Positions 1 to 7,287 of a DNA stretch of 24,647 nt are shown piece by piece. Position 1 is the stretch's first letter. Each line of letters begins with the position of its first letter. A program made the position numbers and the translations under genes. Source of the DNA: Methanobacteriota archaeon. GTDB lineage: Archaea; Thermoplasmatota; Poseidoniia; Poseidoniales; Thalassarchaeaceae. The notes under the pieces were generated by a model. That model made no database searches and had not been told where the DNA came from. It saw nothing but the letters and a program-made list of their open reading frames with translations. The stretch is from assembly GCA_002725475.1 (NCBI GenBank), contig PBPH01000004.1, forward strand, positions 2,907 to 27,553, given 5' to 3'.

Positions 1-415
1 GTTACCAAACTGATAGAACTTGTATTGGCTACGTTGTTAATCTTCTCCTCCGTAATATATTCTATTGAATCTAATACTTCAAGATGCCTTATTGGTGCTA
101 TGTCGTCCCTTACTCCTCTTGCTTCAGCGTCAATAATGAACATATTCGTTTGCCCTCCTTCAAAGACAGTAGAATATTCAGCCAACGTCTCATATGATTC
201 TAAATCTGGTGGTACTTCATTAGAGCCCGCTGTAATGTCTGCCCCAAGTTCTTCCTCAAGAAAAATTATACCAAATGTACTAACAACTACTGCAAAAATA
301 ATTACTATCGCAGCCCCCTTTACTGGTACCTCACCTATCTTTTTCCAAATTTTCTCCGCTTTCTTCCCGCCAGTCTTTCTATAGCGAACTAACCAACCCA
401 ATGCTGGTACCAAAA
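1..415 (-). pseudogene. RND/MMPL exporter, second half, in a shifted frame (partial, runs off left edge)
   Basis: This frame is open from the left edge to about position 415 on the minus strand and has no start codon of its own. Read in this frame, the sequence after the first-half gene continues as LVPALGWLVRYRK, the usual end of an MMPL/RND transmembrane bundle. A basic linker, a transmembrane segment (GAAIVIIFAVVVSTFGIIF) and the start of a second extracytoplasmic domain follow. The same order occurs in the intact paralogue at 11779-14400. I infer that it is the second half of the gene at 389-2125, separated by loss of one T in a T run (plus-strand A run 412-415). It could be a real lesion or an assembly error. 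Confidence 0.8.
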
Positions 416-2125
416 TATGCTGAAAAAGAAGGTACAAGTTATCCCTAGTACTAGAGTAATTCCTACCGTCCTCATTGGTTGAATAGGGACAAGCCATGCC
501 CAAGCTAGAACACTAAAACCAACAATTGTGGTAATTGCTGATAGTAAAATTGCATGCCCAGTAGTCATTATCGAATGTACTGTGGCATCAAGGTAGAGTT
601 GTTTGTCCCAAGGATCTAATTCTGGGATGGGGGCACCATCTCTTTTTGATTCCCACACAAGAGTAGCATTCTCTTCAAGCATATTTTCTCGAGTTTCTTC
701 TATTCTGTTGATAAGATGTAATGCGTAGTCAACACCGAGTCCAATTAGAATTGGTCCTGCTGCAATTATCATAGGTGTAAGCATAATGTCAAGAATTACA
801 GTTGTTCCAAATGTGGCTGCTAAACTGAGAACAATGGGGGTGCCACAAATAATCAGAACTTTTGGATTTCTGTGCAGTGTGATCATTGCAATGCAAACAA
901 AAGCAAGACTAATTGGCAACATGTCTTCTAGTTCCAAATATATTGCATCAGAAACATCATGTAACACCGGAGTAAGGCCTGTAACTGTAATTGCTTGCCT
1001 TGTAGGTAAGTCCTCCCAACGCTCTTCATTCATACTTGAGAGTTTAATTCCCTCATAATCACGGCCACATAGTGGGTCATCATATTGATTGTAAATATCT
1101 GGATTTCTAGAGCAGTCATTTATTACTTCCTTCAGGTGCAAAATGAAGGATTTGTGATCGAGTATTTCTACACCATTGGGGTCAGATCTTGTATCAATAT
1201 CTGTCCCTTCCATATCAAATCTGATTCCCATAACTACTACTGATGTGTCCCAAATTCCATCTCCATTTGTGTCAATAACAAGGCTGTCCAATGAACTTCC
1301 TAGGTTCTCTACAGTGTTGTTAATTCTATCTTGGTTATCAGGAATTACATATGTGTCTCTAGGATCTTGATTTGCTATATTACAGTCATCACCAGTTTGA
1401 ATGGGTAGCCCATATTTTTCAATAGAACAGGCAAAACGATTTGGAGCAGAGTTTGCTTCTTTTATCATTTGAGCAGCACTAAGAATCCAAACAACGCCAT
1501 CTTGAGTTCCTCTATCGTCTTTATTCCAATCTATTCCTCTGGCATAACGTCCCATGTCCTTGTTATTGTCATCACCTTCTAGGAAACTTATCTGTCTGAG
1601 AATATCAACATCTGTAATGTTTTCACTACCTCTTCGTGCGGGATCATCAATTGAATTATCAGTGTGAATGTATAGCAATACTATGTCGGTAGACCATTGT
1701 TCCCTCACATCTAGTAATAATTCGGTAGAATCCGCTCCGTCAGGGAGATAAATTTCCACATCTCCATTAATTTGTTGTCCAAAAGCCATAGCGTCTTTAC
1801 CAACGAGAAAAGTTAGTAGAATCATTACCAAAACTATTGGGCCTGGTGAGCGGAAAATTGTACGATAGAAACGAGTTGCTTGCCCTTTAACAAAAGAATG
1901 TGACCAACCACTTATTTCTGAAACCTTGGTACTAACAGTAAATGATATATCTTCATAAGATGAGTAAATTCGGTTATTTTTTATTTTTCCACCCAAGATT
2001 TGTATATGTAAAATTAATGAATGGAATATTGCTGAAATAGATTTTCGATAATCATTAGGTGGAATTCCACGAATTTCGTCGTTTGACCCCCCCGACTCAT
2101 CCGCCATGTTATAGGCTGATGGCAT
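389..2125 (-). CDS. RND/MMPL superfamily exporter, first half (frameshifted)
   Basis: Predicted proton-driven membrane transporter or lipid exporter of the RND superfamily (MMPL / HAE3-like). A 90-residue hydrophilic N-terminus precedes TM1 (about residues 95-115). A large Asp-rich extracytoplasmic domain (about 115-395) follows, then a transmembrane bundle that includes the RND signature GLGVDYALHLINR (about 455-467); its Asp is the expected proton-relay residue. The frame stops at TAG (389-391) just after SIFWYQHWVG, where paralogues read SIFLVPAL. The lost reading is recovered in the frame described for 1-415, so the full protein would have at least about 700 residues before the window edge. 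The first Met is at 2125; a second (MADESGG) at 2107 is an equally good start. It lies 55 bases downstream of the GT2 gene on the same strand and is probably cotranscribed with it. Substrate unknown. Confidence 0.88.
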   Translation of the reverse strand: MPSAYNMADESGGSNDEIRGIPPNDYRKSISAIFHSLILHIQILGGKIKNNRIYSSYEDISFTVSTKVSEISGWSHSFVKGQATRFYRTIFRSPGPIVLVMILLTFLVGKDAMAFGQQINGDVEIYLPDGADSTELLLDVREQWSTDIVLLYIHTDNSIDDPARRGSENITDVDILRQISFLEGDDNNKDMGRYARGIDWNKDDRGTQDGVVWILSAAQMIKEANSAPNRFACSIEKYGLPIQTGDDCNIANQDPRDTYVIPDNQDRINNTVENLGSSLDSLVIDTNGDGIWDTSVVVMGIRFDMEGTDIDTRSDPNGVEILDHKSFILHLKEVINDCSRNPDIYNQYDDPLCGRDYEGIKLSSMNEERWEDLPTRQAITVTGLTPVLHDVSDAIYLELEDMLPISLAFVCIAMITLHRNPKVLIICGTPIVLSLAATFGTTVILDIMLTPMIIAAGPILIGLGVDYALHLINRIEETRENMLEENATLVWESKRDGAPIPELDPWDKQLYLDATVHSIMTTGHAILLSAITTIVGFSVLAWAWLVPIQPMRTVGITLVLGITCTFFFSIFWYQHWVG

Positions 2126-2180
2126 GACTATGATGAATAGTTCGCCCTAAAGTGGTGAAAGAACGGCGAAGTGTGGGGAC

Positions 2181-3128
2181 TCACTCAAGCCCAAAATTTC
2201 TAACTATCAATCTCTTCATGATTGTTCTAGTTCCCTGTAAAACAAGCCCAGTGAAAATCAGGCTAATGCCTAGCATAGATAGCCAAGCTGCTGTTAATCC
2301 GGGACCAACAGTCAAATCTAGATTTAGCGACGTACCAGCAAAATCATTTACTCTGTTCAAAGCCCTCATTCCAATAGCTGAACCTAGAGTTAAAAGTCCA
2401 GCACCTGGCAATCCAAATGCCAAGAATGGTTTTTTCTGAGATAGGGAAATTAATGCATAAGATAGTACTGTAAATCCGTGACTCATTGCTGTAAATCTAG
2501 ATCCCTTTGGTACATCATATCGAATTACTGTAGGGACTTCGGTTACTGATAAATCCATGTCTTTACATTGCTCTAACATTTCAAGGGTTGATTCCATACC
2601 ATCCTGATCAAAGCGAATTTTCTTCAATGCTCTATTAGAAAACGCCCTAAATCCACTTTGAGTGTCCCTAACTGAAAGATCTGTAGTTAGGTTTGAAGTA
2701 GCGGTAATCAACTTCACTCCAAGTTTTCTATATGCGGGCATTTCTTCACCAGAACCGCCTTCAATAAATCTTGATCCAATCACAAAGTCAGCATTTCCTG
2801 AAAGTATGGGTTCCAGTACAACAGGGATGTCATTAGGATTGTGTTGCCCATCGCTGTCTAAAATTACCAGCGCTTCTGCATTAGATTCCAATGCATATTT
2901 GAAAATGGATTTTAATGCGGCCCCATAACCTTTATTTGATCTGTGATAATGAACTTTCGCACCTAGTTTCGCCGCAATTCTTGCTGATGAATCATATGAG
3001 CCATCATCAACACAATACACTTGATCAACATGCTTGAGAGATTGGATAACAACAGTTCCGATGGTTTCCTCTTCATTGTAAAGGGGCATTGCCGCAATGA
3101 CTGGGCCAGAGGAGCGGACTCCTTCCAT
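2181..3128 (-). CDS. GT2 family polyprenol-phosphate glycosyltransferase (DPM1-like) with C-terminal membrane segments
   Basis: Likely transfers a hexose from a nucleotide sugar to a polyprenyl phosphate at the cytoplasmic face of the membrane, supplying sugar for surface glycans. The N-terminal GT-A fold shows PLYNEE (15-20), VDDGSYD (40-46), the catalytic DSD (91-93) followed by QHNP, and a conserved GSRF. Beyond the catalytic domain (about 1-225) are two hydrophobic segments (about 232-255 and 270-300), the common DPM1/GtrB-like arrangement. The ATG at 3128 is preferred over the TTG one codon upstream. An AT-rich stretch lies just before the start. The RND gene follows 55 bases downstream. 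The sugar and acceptor cannot be told from sequence. Confidence 0.9.
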   Translation of the reverse strand: MEGVRSSGPVIAAMPLYNEEETIGTVVIQSLKHVDQVYCVDDGSYDSSARIAAKLGAKVHYHRSNKGYGAALKSIFKYALESNAEALVILDSDGQHNPNDIPVVLEPILSGNADFVIGSRFIEGGSGEEMPAYRKLGVKLITATSNLTTDLSVRDTQSGFRAFSNRALKKIRFDQDGMESTLEMLEQCKDMDLSVTEVPTVIRYDVPKGSRFTAMSHGFTVLSYALISLSQKKPFLAFGLPGAGLLTLGSAIGMRALNRVNDFAGTSLNLDLTVGPGLTAAWLSMLGISLIFTGLVLQGTRTIMKRLIVRNFGLE

Positions 3129-3184
3129 CAATATATTCTGCCCACCGCGCCGTATTTAGCCGTTTACCGAATTTAATTCACTAT

Positions 3185-3216
3185 CAATAGAATTCCAATA
3201 GAATGAATTTCAATAG
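3185..3216. repeat. Three imperfect CAATAG(A/C)AT units
   Basis: CAATAG occurs at 3185, 3196 and 3211, each followed by an AT-rich tail, in the 109-base gap between the 3238-3822 gene and the GT2 gene. It may be part of the promoter of the GT2 gene. The units are short and A+T-rich, so chance is a real possibility. Confidence 0.3.
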
Positions 3217-3237
3217 CATTCAAGGGCTAAATTTTAT

Positions 3238-3822
3238 TCAAAGAGGGGCAATTGAGTTTTCTGCAGCCATTCTTCGTCGCTGAAATTCCTCTACAAGATC
3301 CCTTCTCAAATCTGCTTCTCTATCGGCCAATCTTCTATTAACAATTTGAGACATATATGGTTCTAATTTCTCAAGCATTTTCGCCACATCTAGAGTTTCA
3401 TTACAATTTGGACACCCTAAATCCTGATGATTATGATTTTCATTTTTATTTGTCGATTCAAATGTATATAGTGATTGCATATTTGAATTATCTTTCTTAT
3501 TCCTACGAACCTTCCTCTTAACGCTCTTTTTTGGTATAGGCTTTGAATCTGCTCTAGCCCTTAGGCTACCCAATCCAAATCTTGGTTCTACGCCCTCGCT
3601 CTTCATTCTTCTCTTTTGTTTCAGTGGCTTTTCATCAATATCGAAGTTTACTCCAGAACAGACAAACTGACGCATATCATCTCCATCTGGTTTAGCATCA
3701 AATACCATACGAAACTGAGCAGCAGGCCCGCTGGCGGTGTTATAAGTATATCCGAGTACGATACCATCTTGCGCGCGATTGTTTAAACAAATACAAATAG
3801 CGGTGCGCACAATCCTATTCAT
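3238..3822 (-). CDS. Uncharacterised protein with single CPNC motif and basic linker
   Basis: I do not recognise a family. The 194-residue protein has an N-terminal part (1-65) of mixed character with two Cys near residues 10-12. A strongly basic, low-complexity linker (about 67-108, rich in Lys/Arg) follows, then an Asn/His-rich patch, one CPNC knuckle (about 137-140) and a charged helical C-terminus (about 145-190, many Arg/Glu). A single CxxC could bind zinc as a dimer or together with the N-terminal cysteines. The basic linker suggests nucleic-acid or ribosome contact, but that is inference. The ATG at 3822 has an AT-rich TATA-like element about 27 bases upstream, which fits a leaderless transcript. 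No transmembrane segment is seen. Confidence 0.75.
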   Translation of the reverse strand: MNRIVRTAICICLNNRAQDGIVLGYTYNTASGPAAQFRMVFDAKPDGDDMRQFVCSGVNFDIDEKPLKQKRRMKSEGVEPRFGLGSLRARADSKPIPKKSVKRKVRRNKKDNSNMQSLYTFESTNKNENHNHQDLGCPNCNETLDVAKMLEKLEPYMSQIVNRRLADREADLRRDLVEEFQRRRMAAENSIAPL

Positions 3823-3843
3823 ATGTTGAAATAATATTTATTA

Positions 3844-3853
3844 GATATTTAAT
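3844..3853 (-). promoter_or_regulatory. TATA-like element for the 3238-3822 gene
   Basis: The minus strand reads ATTAAATATC, centred about 27 bases before the ATG at 3822. This is the distance expected of an archaeal TATA box for a transcript starting at or very near the start codon. The whole divergent spacer is A+T-rich, so the exact element is uncertain. Confidence 0.45.
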
Positions 3854-3903
3854 TAGAATTGATATTTGTACATTTTTTACTTAGATTTGTTCGACTTATG
3901 CGC

Positions 3904-3924
3904 GCAACCGTCAAAGAGGGTTGC
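3904..3924 (+). promoter_or_regulatory. Inverted repeat GCAACC-N9-GGTTGC before the epimerase gene
   Basis: A perfect 6-bp stem with a 9-base loop ends 16 bases before the ATG at 3941, in a region that would be the 5' leader if transcription starts near the A+T-rich divergent spacer. It could be an operator or an RNA hairpin near the ribosome landing site. No Shine-Dalgarno sequence is evident between it and the ATG. Confidence 0.4.
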
Positions 3925-3940
3925 TTGGTCGGCACTTTAC

Positions 3941-4885
3941 ATGCAATGCTTAGTGACTGGGGGTGCTGGCTTTGTTGGCTCTCACCTGGTGGATTTGTTA
4001 CTTGATGCTGGACATGGAGTTAGCATATACGATAATTTTTCATCTGGCAGGAGAGAATTTCTAACTCACCATGGTGAAAAAATTTCAATTATAGAAGGGG
4101 ATTTGCTAGATATTAATTCAGTAATTAATGCCATGGAGGGTATTGATATTGTTTTTCATTTGGCAGCTAATCCTGACATAAGGTTGGGGACTAGCGTTAC
4201 TGACACTGACCTTAAACAGGGAACAGTTGCTACTTACAATGTACTTGAAGCAATGAGAATTAAAGGTGTTAAGAAGATTGCTTTTTCCTCATCTTCTGTA
4301 GTATATGGCGAGGCTGATGTTATGCCAACTCCTGAAGATTATGGGCCCCTCTTCCCAATTTCATTATATGGTGCTAGCAAACTAGGTTCAGAGGCACTCA
4401 TTACATCATGGGTTGGAACATTTGAATTGCAGGCTTGGATTTTTAGGTTTGCAAATATTGTCGGAGCACGCGGCACACACGGTGTAATTTTTGATTTCAT
4501 TCACAAACTTAGGGCAGACCCCACTCGTTTGGAAGTTTTAGGTAATGGTCTGCAGGAGAAATCCTACATGGAAGTCAGAGATTGTGCAGCAGCAATGATT
4601 CATCTAGTGTCATCAACAAATGATCCAATTAATTGCTACAATCTTGGTAGTGATGATACCTGCAGCGTTAGGAGAATTGCAGAAATTGTTGTTGAAGAAT
4701 CAGGATTGAAAGAAGTATCTATTGAATACACTGGCGGTGATCGAGGTTGGGCTGGTGACGTGCCAAAGGCTATGCTGGACCCAACAAGGATGAATGATGC
4801 AGGTTTTTCCACAAGATACAATTCAGAGGGTGCTGTCAGACACACTGCTCAGACTTTAATGGAGGAGATTGGAATTGAAAATTAG
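3941..4885 (+). CDS. NAD-dependent epimerase/dehydratase (UDP-glucose 4-epimerase type)
   Basis: Extended short-chain dehydrogenase fold acting on nucleotide sugars, for example UDP-glucose/UDP-galactose interconversion or a related 4-epimerase. The NAD-binding motif GGAGFVG is at residues 7-13, the DNFSSG loop at 31-36, HLAA at 73-76, the catalytic Ser cluster SSSS at 116-119 and YGASK (Tyr143, Lys147) at 143-147. At 314 residues the length is normal. The ATG at 3941 was chosen because the Rossmann motif then starts at residue 7, as usual for the family; an upstream extension to 3866 would add 25 unconserved residues. The stop at 4883-4885 overlaps the likely TTG start of the thioredoxin gene, suggesting translational coupling. 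It plausibly supplies sugar donors for surface glycans, but the exact substrate is not determinable. Confidence 0.92.
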   Translation: MQCLVTGGAGFVGSHLVDLLLDAGHGVSIYDNFSSGRREFLTHHGEKISIIEGDLLDINSVINAMEGIDIVFHLAANPDIRLGTSVTDTDLKQGTVATYNVLEAMRIKGVKKIAFSSSSVVYGEADVMPTPEDYGPLFPISLYGASKLGSEALITSWVGTFELQAWIFRFANIVGARGTHGVIFDFIHKLRADPTRLEVLGNGLQEKSYMEVRDCAAAMIHLVSSTNDPINCYNLGSDDTCSVRRIAEIVVEESGLKEVSIEYTGGDRGWAGDVPKAMLDPTRMNDAGFSTRYNSEGAVRHTAQTLMEEIGIEN

Positions 4886-5570
4886 TGATGGATATAGAAG
4901 GCGTAGTTTGTTGAAAAATGAAGATGGCGATGCCAGGCTGACGGCAGGATTTGTGACTTCAGGTTTAATCACATTCATCATTTTAGCAGTGGTCCTATTC
5001 ACTGATGTCCCCCCAATTGGACCTAACGAAGGCGAACTTGCGCCTAATTTGGTGGGTGAAATTCACATGTCAGGTTCTTCGACTTGGGACGATTTTGAAC
5101 TATATGATGAAATCGACCATAGTTGGGATTTAGAGTCGGAACCAGAGGCAAAGTGGTTCTTAATTCAGTTCATGGATACAGATTGCCACCATTGTTGGGA
5201 ATATTCAGAACAAATGTCCTTAATAGATGAAACATTTAGTTCCCAGGTAACAACAATTAGTGTTGCAGTTAGTTTAGATATCCCGAACCATGATTCCAGT
5301 AAGGAAGAGATTATAGCATTTCAAGACAAAATTTCTCTAGATGTCTGCGATGCAAAGAACGCTGATTGTTCAACTAGGCCAGGGGGTGTGCACAATTGGG
5401 GTTATTTAGATGATCTTGGTGGTAGTTATATGGATCCTTGGGGCGTTCAGGGGACACCATTTTTCGTAATTTTACAGCCTGATGGGATTGTTGCATGGAA
5501 TCAAGCTCAGCACCAAGGAGAAGAACCGGGTTCTGCGCTAATGTCTTTGTTACCAGATTTGGAGGCCTAA
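4869..5570 (+). CDS. Membrane-anchored thioredoxin-fold protein (CHHC active site)
   Basis: Predicted extracytoplasmic thiol-disulfide oxidoreductase. A short charged N-terminus precedes one transmembrane segment (about 26-46), then a thioredoxin-like domain with active site CHHC (106-109) and a cis-Pro loop GTPFFV (196-201). CxxC with His-His inside is DsbA-like, favouring an oxidant. An extra cysteine pair (160 and 167) sits in the inserted helical region. The TTG start at 4869 overlaps the epimerase stop by 17 bases; no in-frame ATG lies before the membrane segment, so the start is provisional. The VKOR-like gene begins two bases after its stop. I infer that VKOR re-oxidises this domain, as in natural VKOR-thioredoxin pairs or fusions. 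Confidence 0.88.
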   Translation: MELKISDGYRRRSLLKNEDGDARLTAGFVTSGLITFIILAVVLFTDVPPIGPNEGELAPNLVGEIHMSGSSTWDDFELYDEIDHSWDLESEPEAKWFLIQFMDTDCHHCWEYSEQMSLIDETFSSQVTTISVAVSLDIPNHDSSKEEIIAFQDKISLDVCDAKNADCSTRPGGVHNWGYLDDLGGSYMDPWGVQGTPFFVILQPDGIVAWNQAQHQGEEPGSALMSLLPDLEA

Positions 5571-5572
5571 TA

Positions 5573-6181
5573 ATGATATTATCTACAACCATGGTGACCG
5601 TATTGGGTGCCGCTGCCGTTATTTTTTGTGCATTTTCTGGTTTTGAATCGGCACGTCCTTTTTTCAAGACGTTAGGTATGCCTGATTTGGTATCTGCGCC
5701 GGTTAGTAAAAGAATACTAGTAGGTAATCTTTCTTCGATTTTTGGAGGAATGATTGCTGCTGTTTGGATTTGGGCAATTCAAAGACAAGAAGTCGTTGGT
5801 CAAACCTCATTATGTGTATCCGGTAGTGGTTGTGCTAACGCACTTTCAGATCATACACTTAATGCAATCCCATTCACTAATTTACAATATGGTCTGTTTT
5901 TTGTAATTTGGTTCTGTGTTCTTTCATTCTTTGCATTAAGTATTCACTTGGATCATAATTGGTCTAAGAATGGTGGTTTCCTAAATTGGGGTAGAAATTT
6001 ATCTCTAATAGGTTCAGTAATTGCTATCATAATGTTGGTAACTCACCTTGGGATGGTTGAAGAATCTCCTGCCATTTGCCCTCTTTGTTTGATTGTTGTA
6101 GTAGCAAATTTACTTACTCTATTCCAATTTCATCAATTGCAGAATCTGCATTCAGATGGCGCTTGGACATCTAAGTCTTGA
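5573..6181 (+). CDS. VKOR-family quinone-linked disulfide oxidase
   Basis: Vitamin K epoxide reductase family membrane protein. It passes electrons from a partner thioredoxin to quinone and so drives disulfide formation outside the cytoplasm. Several hydrophobic segments are seen. The loop cysteines C81 and C87 (CVSGSGC) followed by an AIPFTNLQYG segment match the VKOR pattern C-x5-C ... GIP...G. The quinone-side pair CPLC is at 169-172. The ATG at 5573 starts two bases after the thioredoxin stop and gives a normal 202-residue VKOR; an upstream frame to 5495 would overlap the thioredoxin gene without adding family sequence. It forms an operon with the epimerase and thioredoxin genes and converges with dsbB, 21 bases apart. 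Confidence 0.88.
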   Translation: MILSTTMVTVLGAAAVIFCAFSGFESARPFFKTLGMPDLVSAPVSKRILVGNLSSIFGGMIAAVWIWAIQRQEVVGQTSLCVSGSGCANALSDHTLNAIPFTNLQYGLFFVIWFCVLSFFALSIHLDHNWSKNGGFLNWGRNLSLIGSVIAIIMLVTHLGMVEESPAICPLCLIVVVANLLTLFQFHQLQNLHSDGAWTSKS

Positions 6182-6202
6182 GATTTTTAGCAATTTGGCA
6201 AT

Positions 6203-6766
6203 TCACTCTTCTTCGCCATAATTTGTGTCAGGCTGATTAGCGAAAATTAGTAAAGAGAATATGAAAATGAAACCCATTAGTGCCATGAATGGAATACTCA
6301 TGAATCCATAGACATTTAGATATTGAACAGTACATGATTCAAAGGCTGAACAAAATGGTGAATGTTGTTCAGGATTCAATTGTAATTGGTAGTGATATAT
6401 CGAAATAAATGCCCCAGTGAATGACATAGCTAAACCGTAAATTCGAATATTAAAATCGCCACGCATGCCTGCAAAAATTAGTAGAAATGCTAGCGGATAC
6501 ATTATGATTCTTTGATACCAACACAATTTACATGGTATGAAATTGGCAATTTCGGAAAGATAGAGACTTGCCATCATGGCAAATAATGCTACAAATCCTG
6601 CAAGAAATAAGGCCTCTTGTGAATGTTCATTTCTTAATTGTTCCAATTTTTCAGCCATTGGTTTAGATTTTTTTGAGGCGGAAACAAAAACCAATATTCC
6701 TATCCCAATAATGCCAGATACAAGGGAAAGAATAGCAAACAGTGTCCCTGCCTCTTCAGGAGTCAT
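6203..6766 (-). CDS. dsbB: DsbB/BdbC-like disulfide bond formation protein
   Basis: Four-helix quinone reductase that re-oxidises DsbA-like proteins. The diagnostic segment IPCKLCWYQRIIMYPL is at about 77-92 (C79, C82). The second periplasmic cysteine pair is C139/C145 (FCSAFESC). Compared with short DsbB/BdbC proteins it has an extra N-terminal hydrophobic segment (about 8-30) with a charged linker, then four predicted membrane helices and an acidic tail. The ATG at 6766 is preferred to TTG two codons upstream. It is unusual because the next gene, convergent, encodes the alternative oxidase VKOR. DsbB is common in bacteria but patchy in archaea, so acquisition by transfer is plausible but not shown here. 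Confidence 0.9.
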   Translation of the reverse strand: MTPEEAGTLFAILSLVSGIIGIGILVFVSASKKSKPMAEKLEQLRNEHSQEALFLAGFVALFAMMASLYLSEIANFIPCKLCWYQRIIMYPLAFLLIFAGMRGDFNIRIYGLAMSFTGAFISIYHYQLQLNPEQHSPFCSAFESCTVQYLNVYGFMSIPFMALMGFIFIFSLLIFANQPDTNYGEEE

Positions 6767-6781
6767 TTTCAATCACATCCA

Positions 6782-6795
6782 GCGGGTAAGCCCGC
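6782..6795 (-). promoter_or_regulatory. Short hairpin GCGGG-N4-CCCGC upstream of dsbB
   Basis: A perfect 5-bp G+C stem with a 4-base loop lies 16-29 bases before the dsbB ATG. It stands out in A+T-rich surroundings and occupies the place where a leaderless gene would have its TATA box, so it is likely in the transcript leader. Regulatory role is inference. Confidence 0.3.
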
Positions 6796-6886
6796 CCTAT
6801 CGAACTGCTGTGAGGATACTTGTTGATTTAATCACGACGTATAGATTGGTGCGGTTTTCCAAATTAACGGCATTCAGTGATTTAAT

Positions 6887-7171
6887 TCAAGGTTGGTAAA
6901 TTCCCTGCAATTCGAAAAGAGCCTCGTCAGTATCAATGTCTATTGGGATCATTCGTGTGACTGTAACTTCCAACTTGAATTCCATAGGGAAATTTTCTCT
7001 TAATTCCGAATAAAGTCTAGTCTGTACCTCTTCAGCATTTCTTCCTCTCAAAACTGTGATACAGTGTAACGTTTCTTTCTGCGTTCGCTCCACATAGTAC
7101 TCTACGAGCCACTCTTTCATTGGGAGGGATGCACCATCATACTCCTCTGGTTGTCCGGATTGACCTTCCAT
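6887..7171 (-). CDS. Small conserved-looking cytoplasmic protein, function unknown
   Basis: A 94-residue acidic protein that I do not assign to a family. After a polar N-terminus (1-18) it reads as an alternating beta/alpha unit: strand EWLVEYYVER, strand LHCITVLRGR, helix NAEEVQTRLYSELRENF, strand FKLEVTVTRMIPI. This is like a small ferredoxin-like or dodecin-like fold; the comparison is by pattern only. No signal peptide or membrane segment is seen, and there is a single Cys. The ATG at 7171 is supported by a good TATA box 24-30 bases upstream (7195-7201), implying a leaderless mRNA, and by a 20-bp palindrome between the two. It lies between dsbB and the secreted thioredoxin gene, all on the minus strand. 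Confidence 0.75.
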   Translation of the reverse strand: MEGQSGQPEEYDGASLPMKEWLVEYYVERTQKETLHCITVLRGRNAEEVQTRLYSELRENFPMEFKLEVTVTRMIPIDIDTDEALFELQGIYQP

Positions 7172-7174
7172 GGT

Positions 7175-7194
7175 CCTATTAGTACAGTAATAGG
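7175..7194. promoter_or_regulatory. Palindrome CCTATTA-N6-TAATAGG, candidate operator
   Basis: A perfect 7-bp inverted repeat with a 6-base spacer. It fills the interval between the TATA box (7195-7201) and the ATG (7171) of the small unknown gene on the minus strand. A dimeric repressor bound here would cover the transcription start. The position, symmetry and length are what is expected of an archaeal operator; the regulator is unknown. Confidence 0.6.
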
Positions 7195-7201
7195 GTATAA
7201 A
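7195..7201 (-). promoter_or_regulatory. TATA box of the 6887-7171 gene
   Basis: The minus strand reads ATTTATA (then CCC), preceded by a purine-rich GGGAG that could serve as a TFB recognition element. The centre is 27 bases before the A of the ATG, which predicts a leaderless transcript. Confidence 0.6.
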
Positions 7202-7287
7202 TCTCCCGAAAAGCGAAAATGATGCACGAAGGGGAACAGTTTATCGGGGGTCGGGGACAAATATCACTATTTTGCCCCATTAGGAAA

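Noticed and set aside
25..384. 119-codon open frame on the plus strand at the left edge
   Set aside because: It is antisense to the second half of the RND exporter in its shifted frame, which has clear homology to the intact paralogue.
3185..3216. CAATAG repeats considered as a CRISPR-like or iteron array
   Set aside because: Only three 6-base units with unequal spacing in A+T-rich DNA; no cas or replication gene nearby.
3911..3919. TCAAAGAGG, which recurs with small changes at 3237, 16944 and 20647
   Set aside because: Short, in unlike positions (inside a gene end, leaders, beside a tRNA), so I treat it as chance and not as a dispersed element.
5374..5667. 97-codon open frame on the minus strand
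   Set aside because: It overlaps the thioredoxin and VKOR genes, both with complete motifs; no start signal or family.
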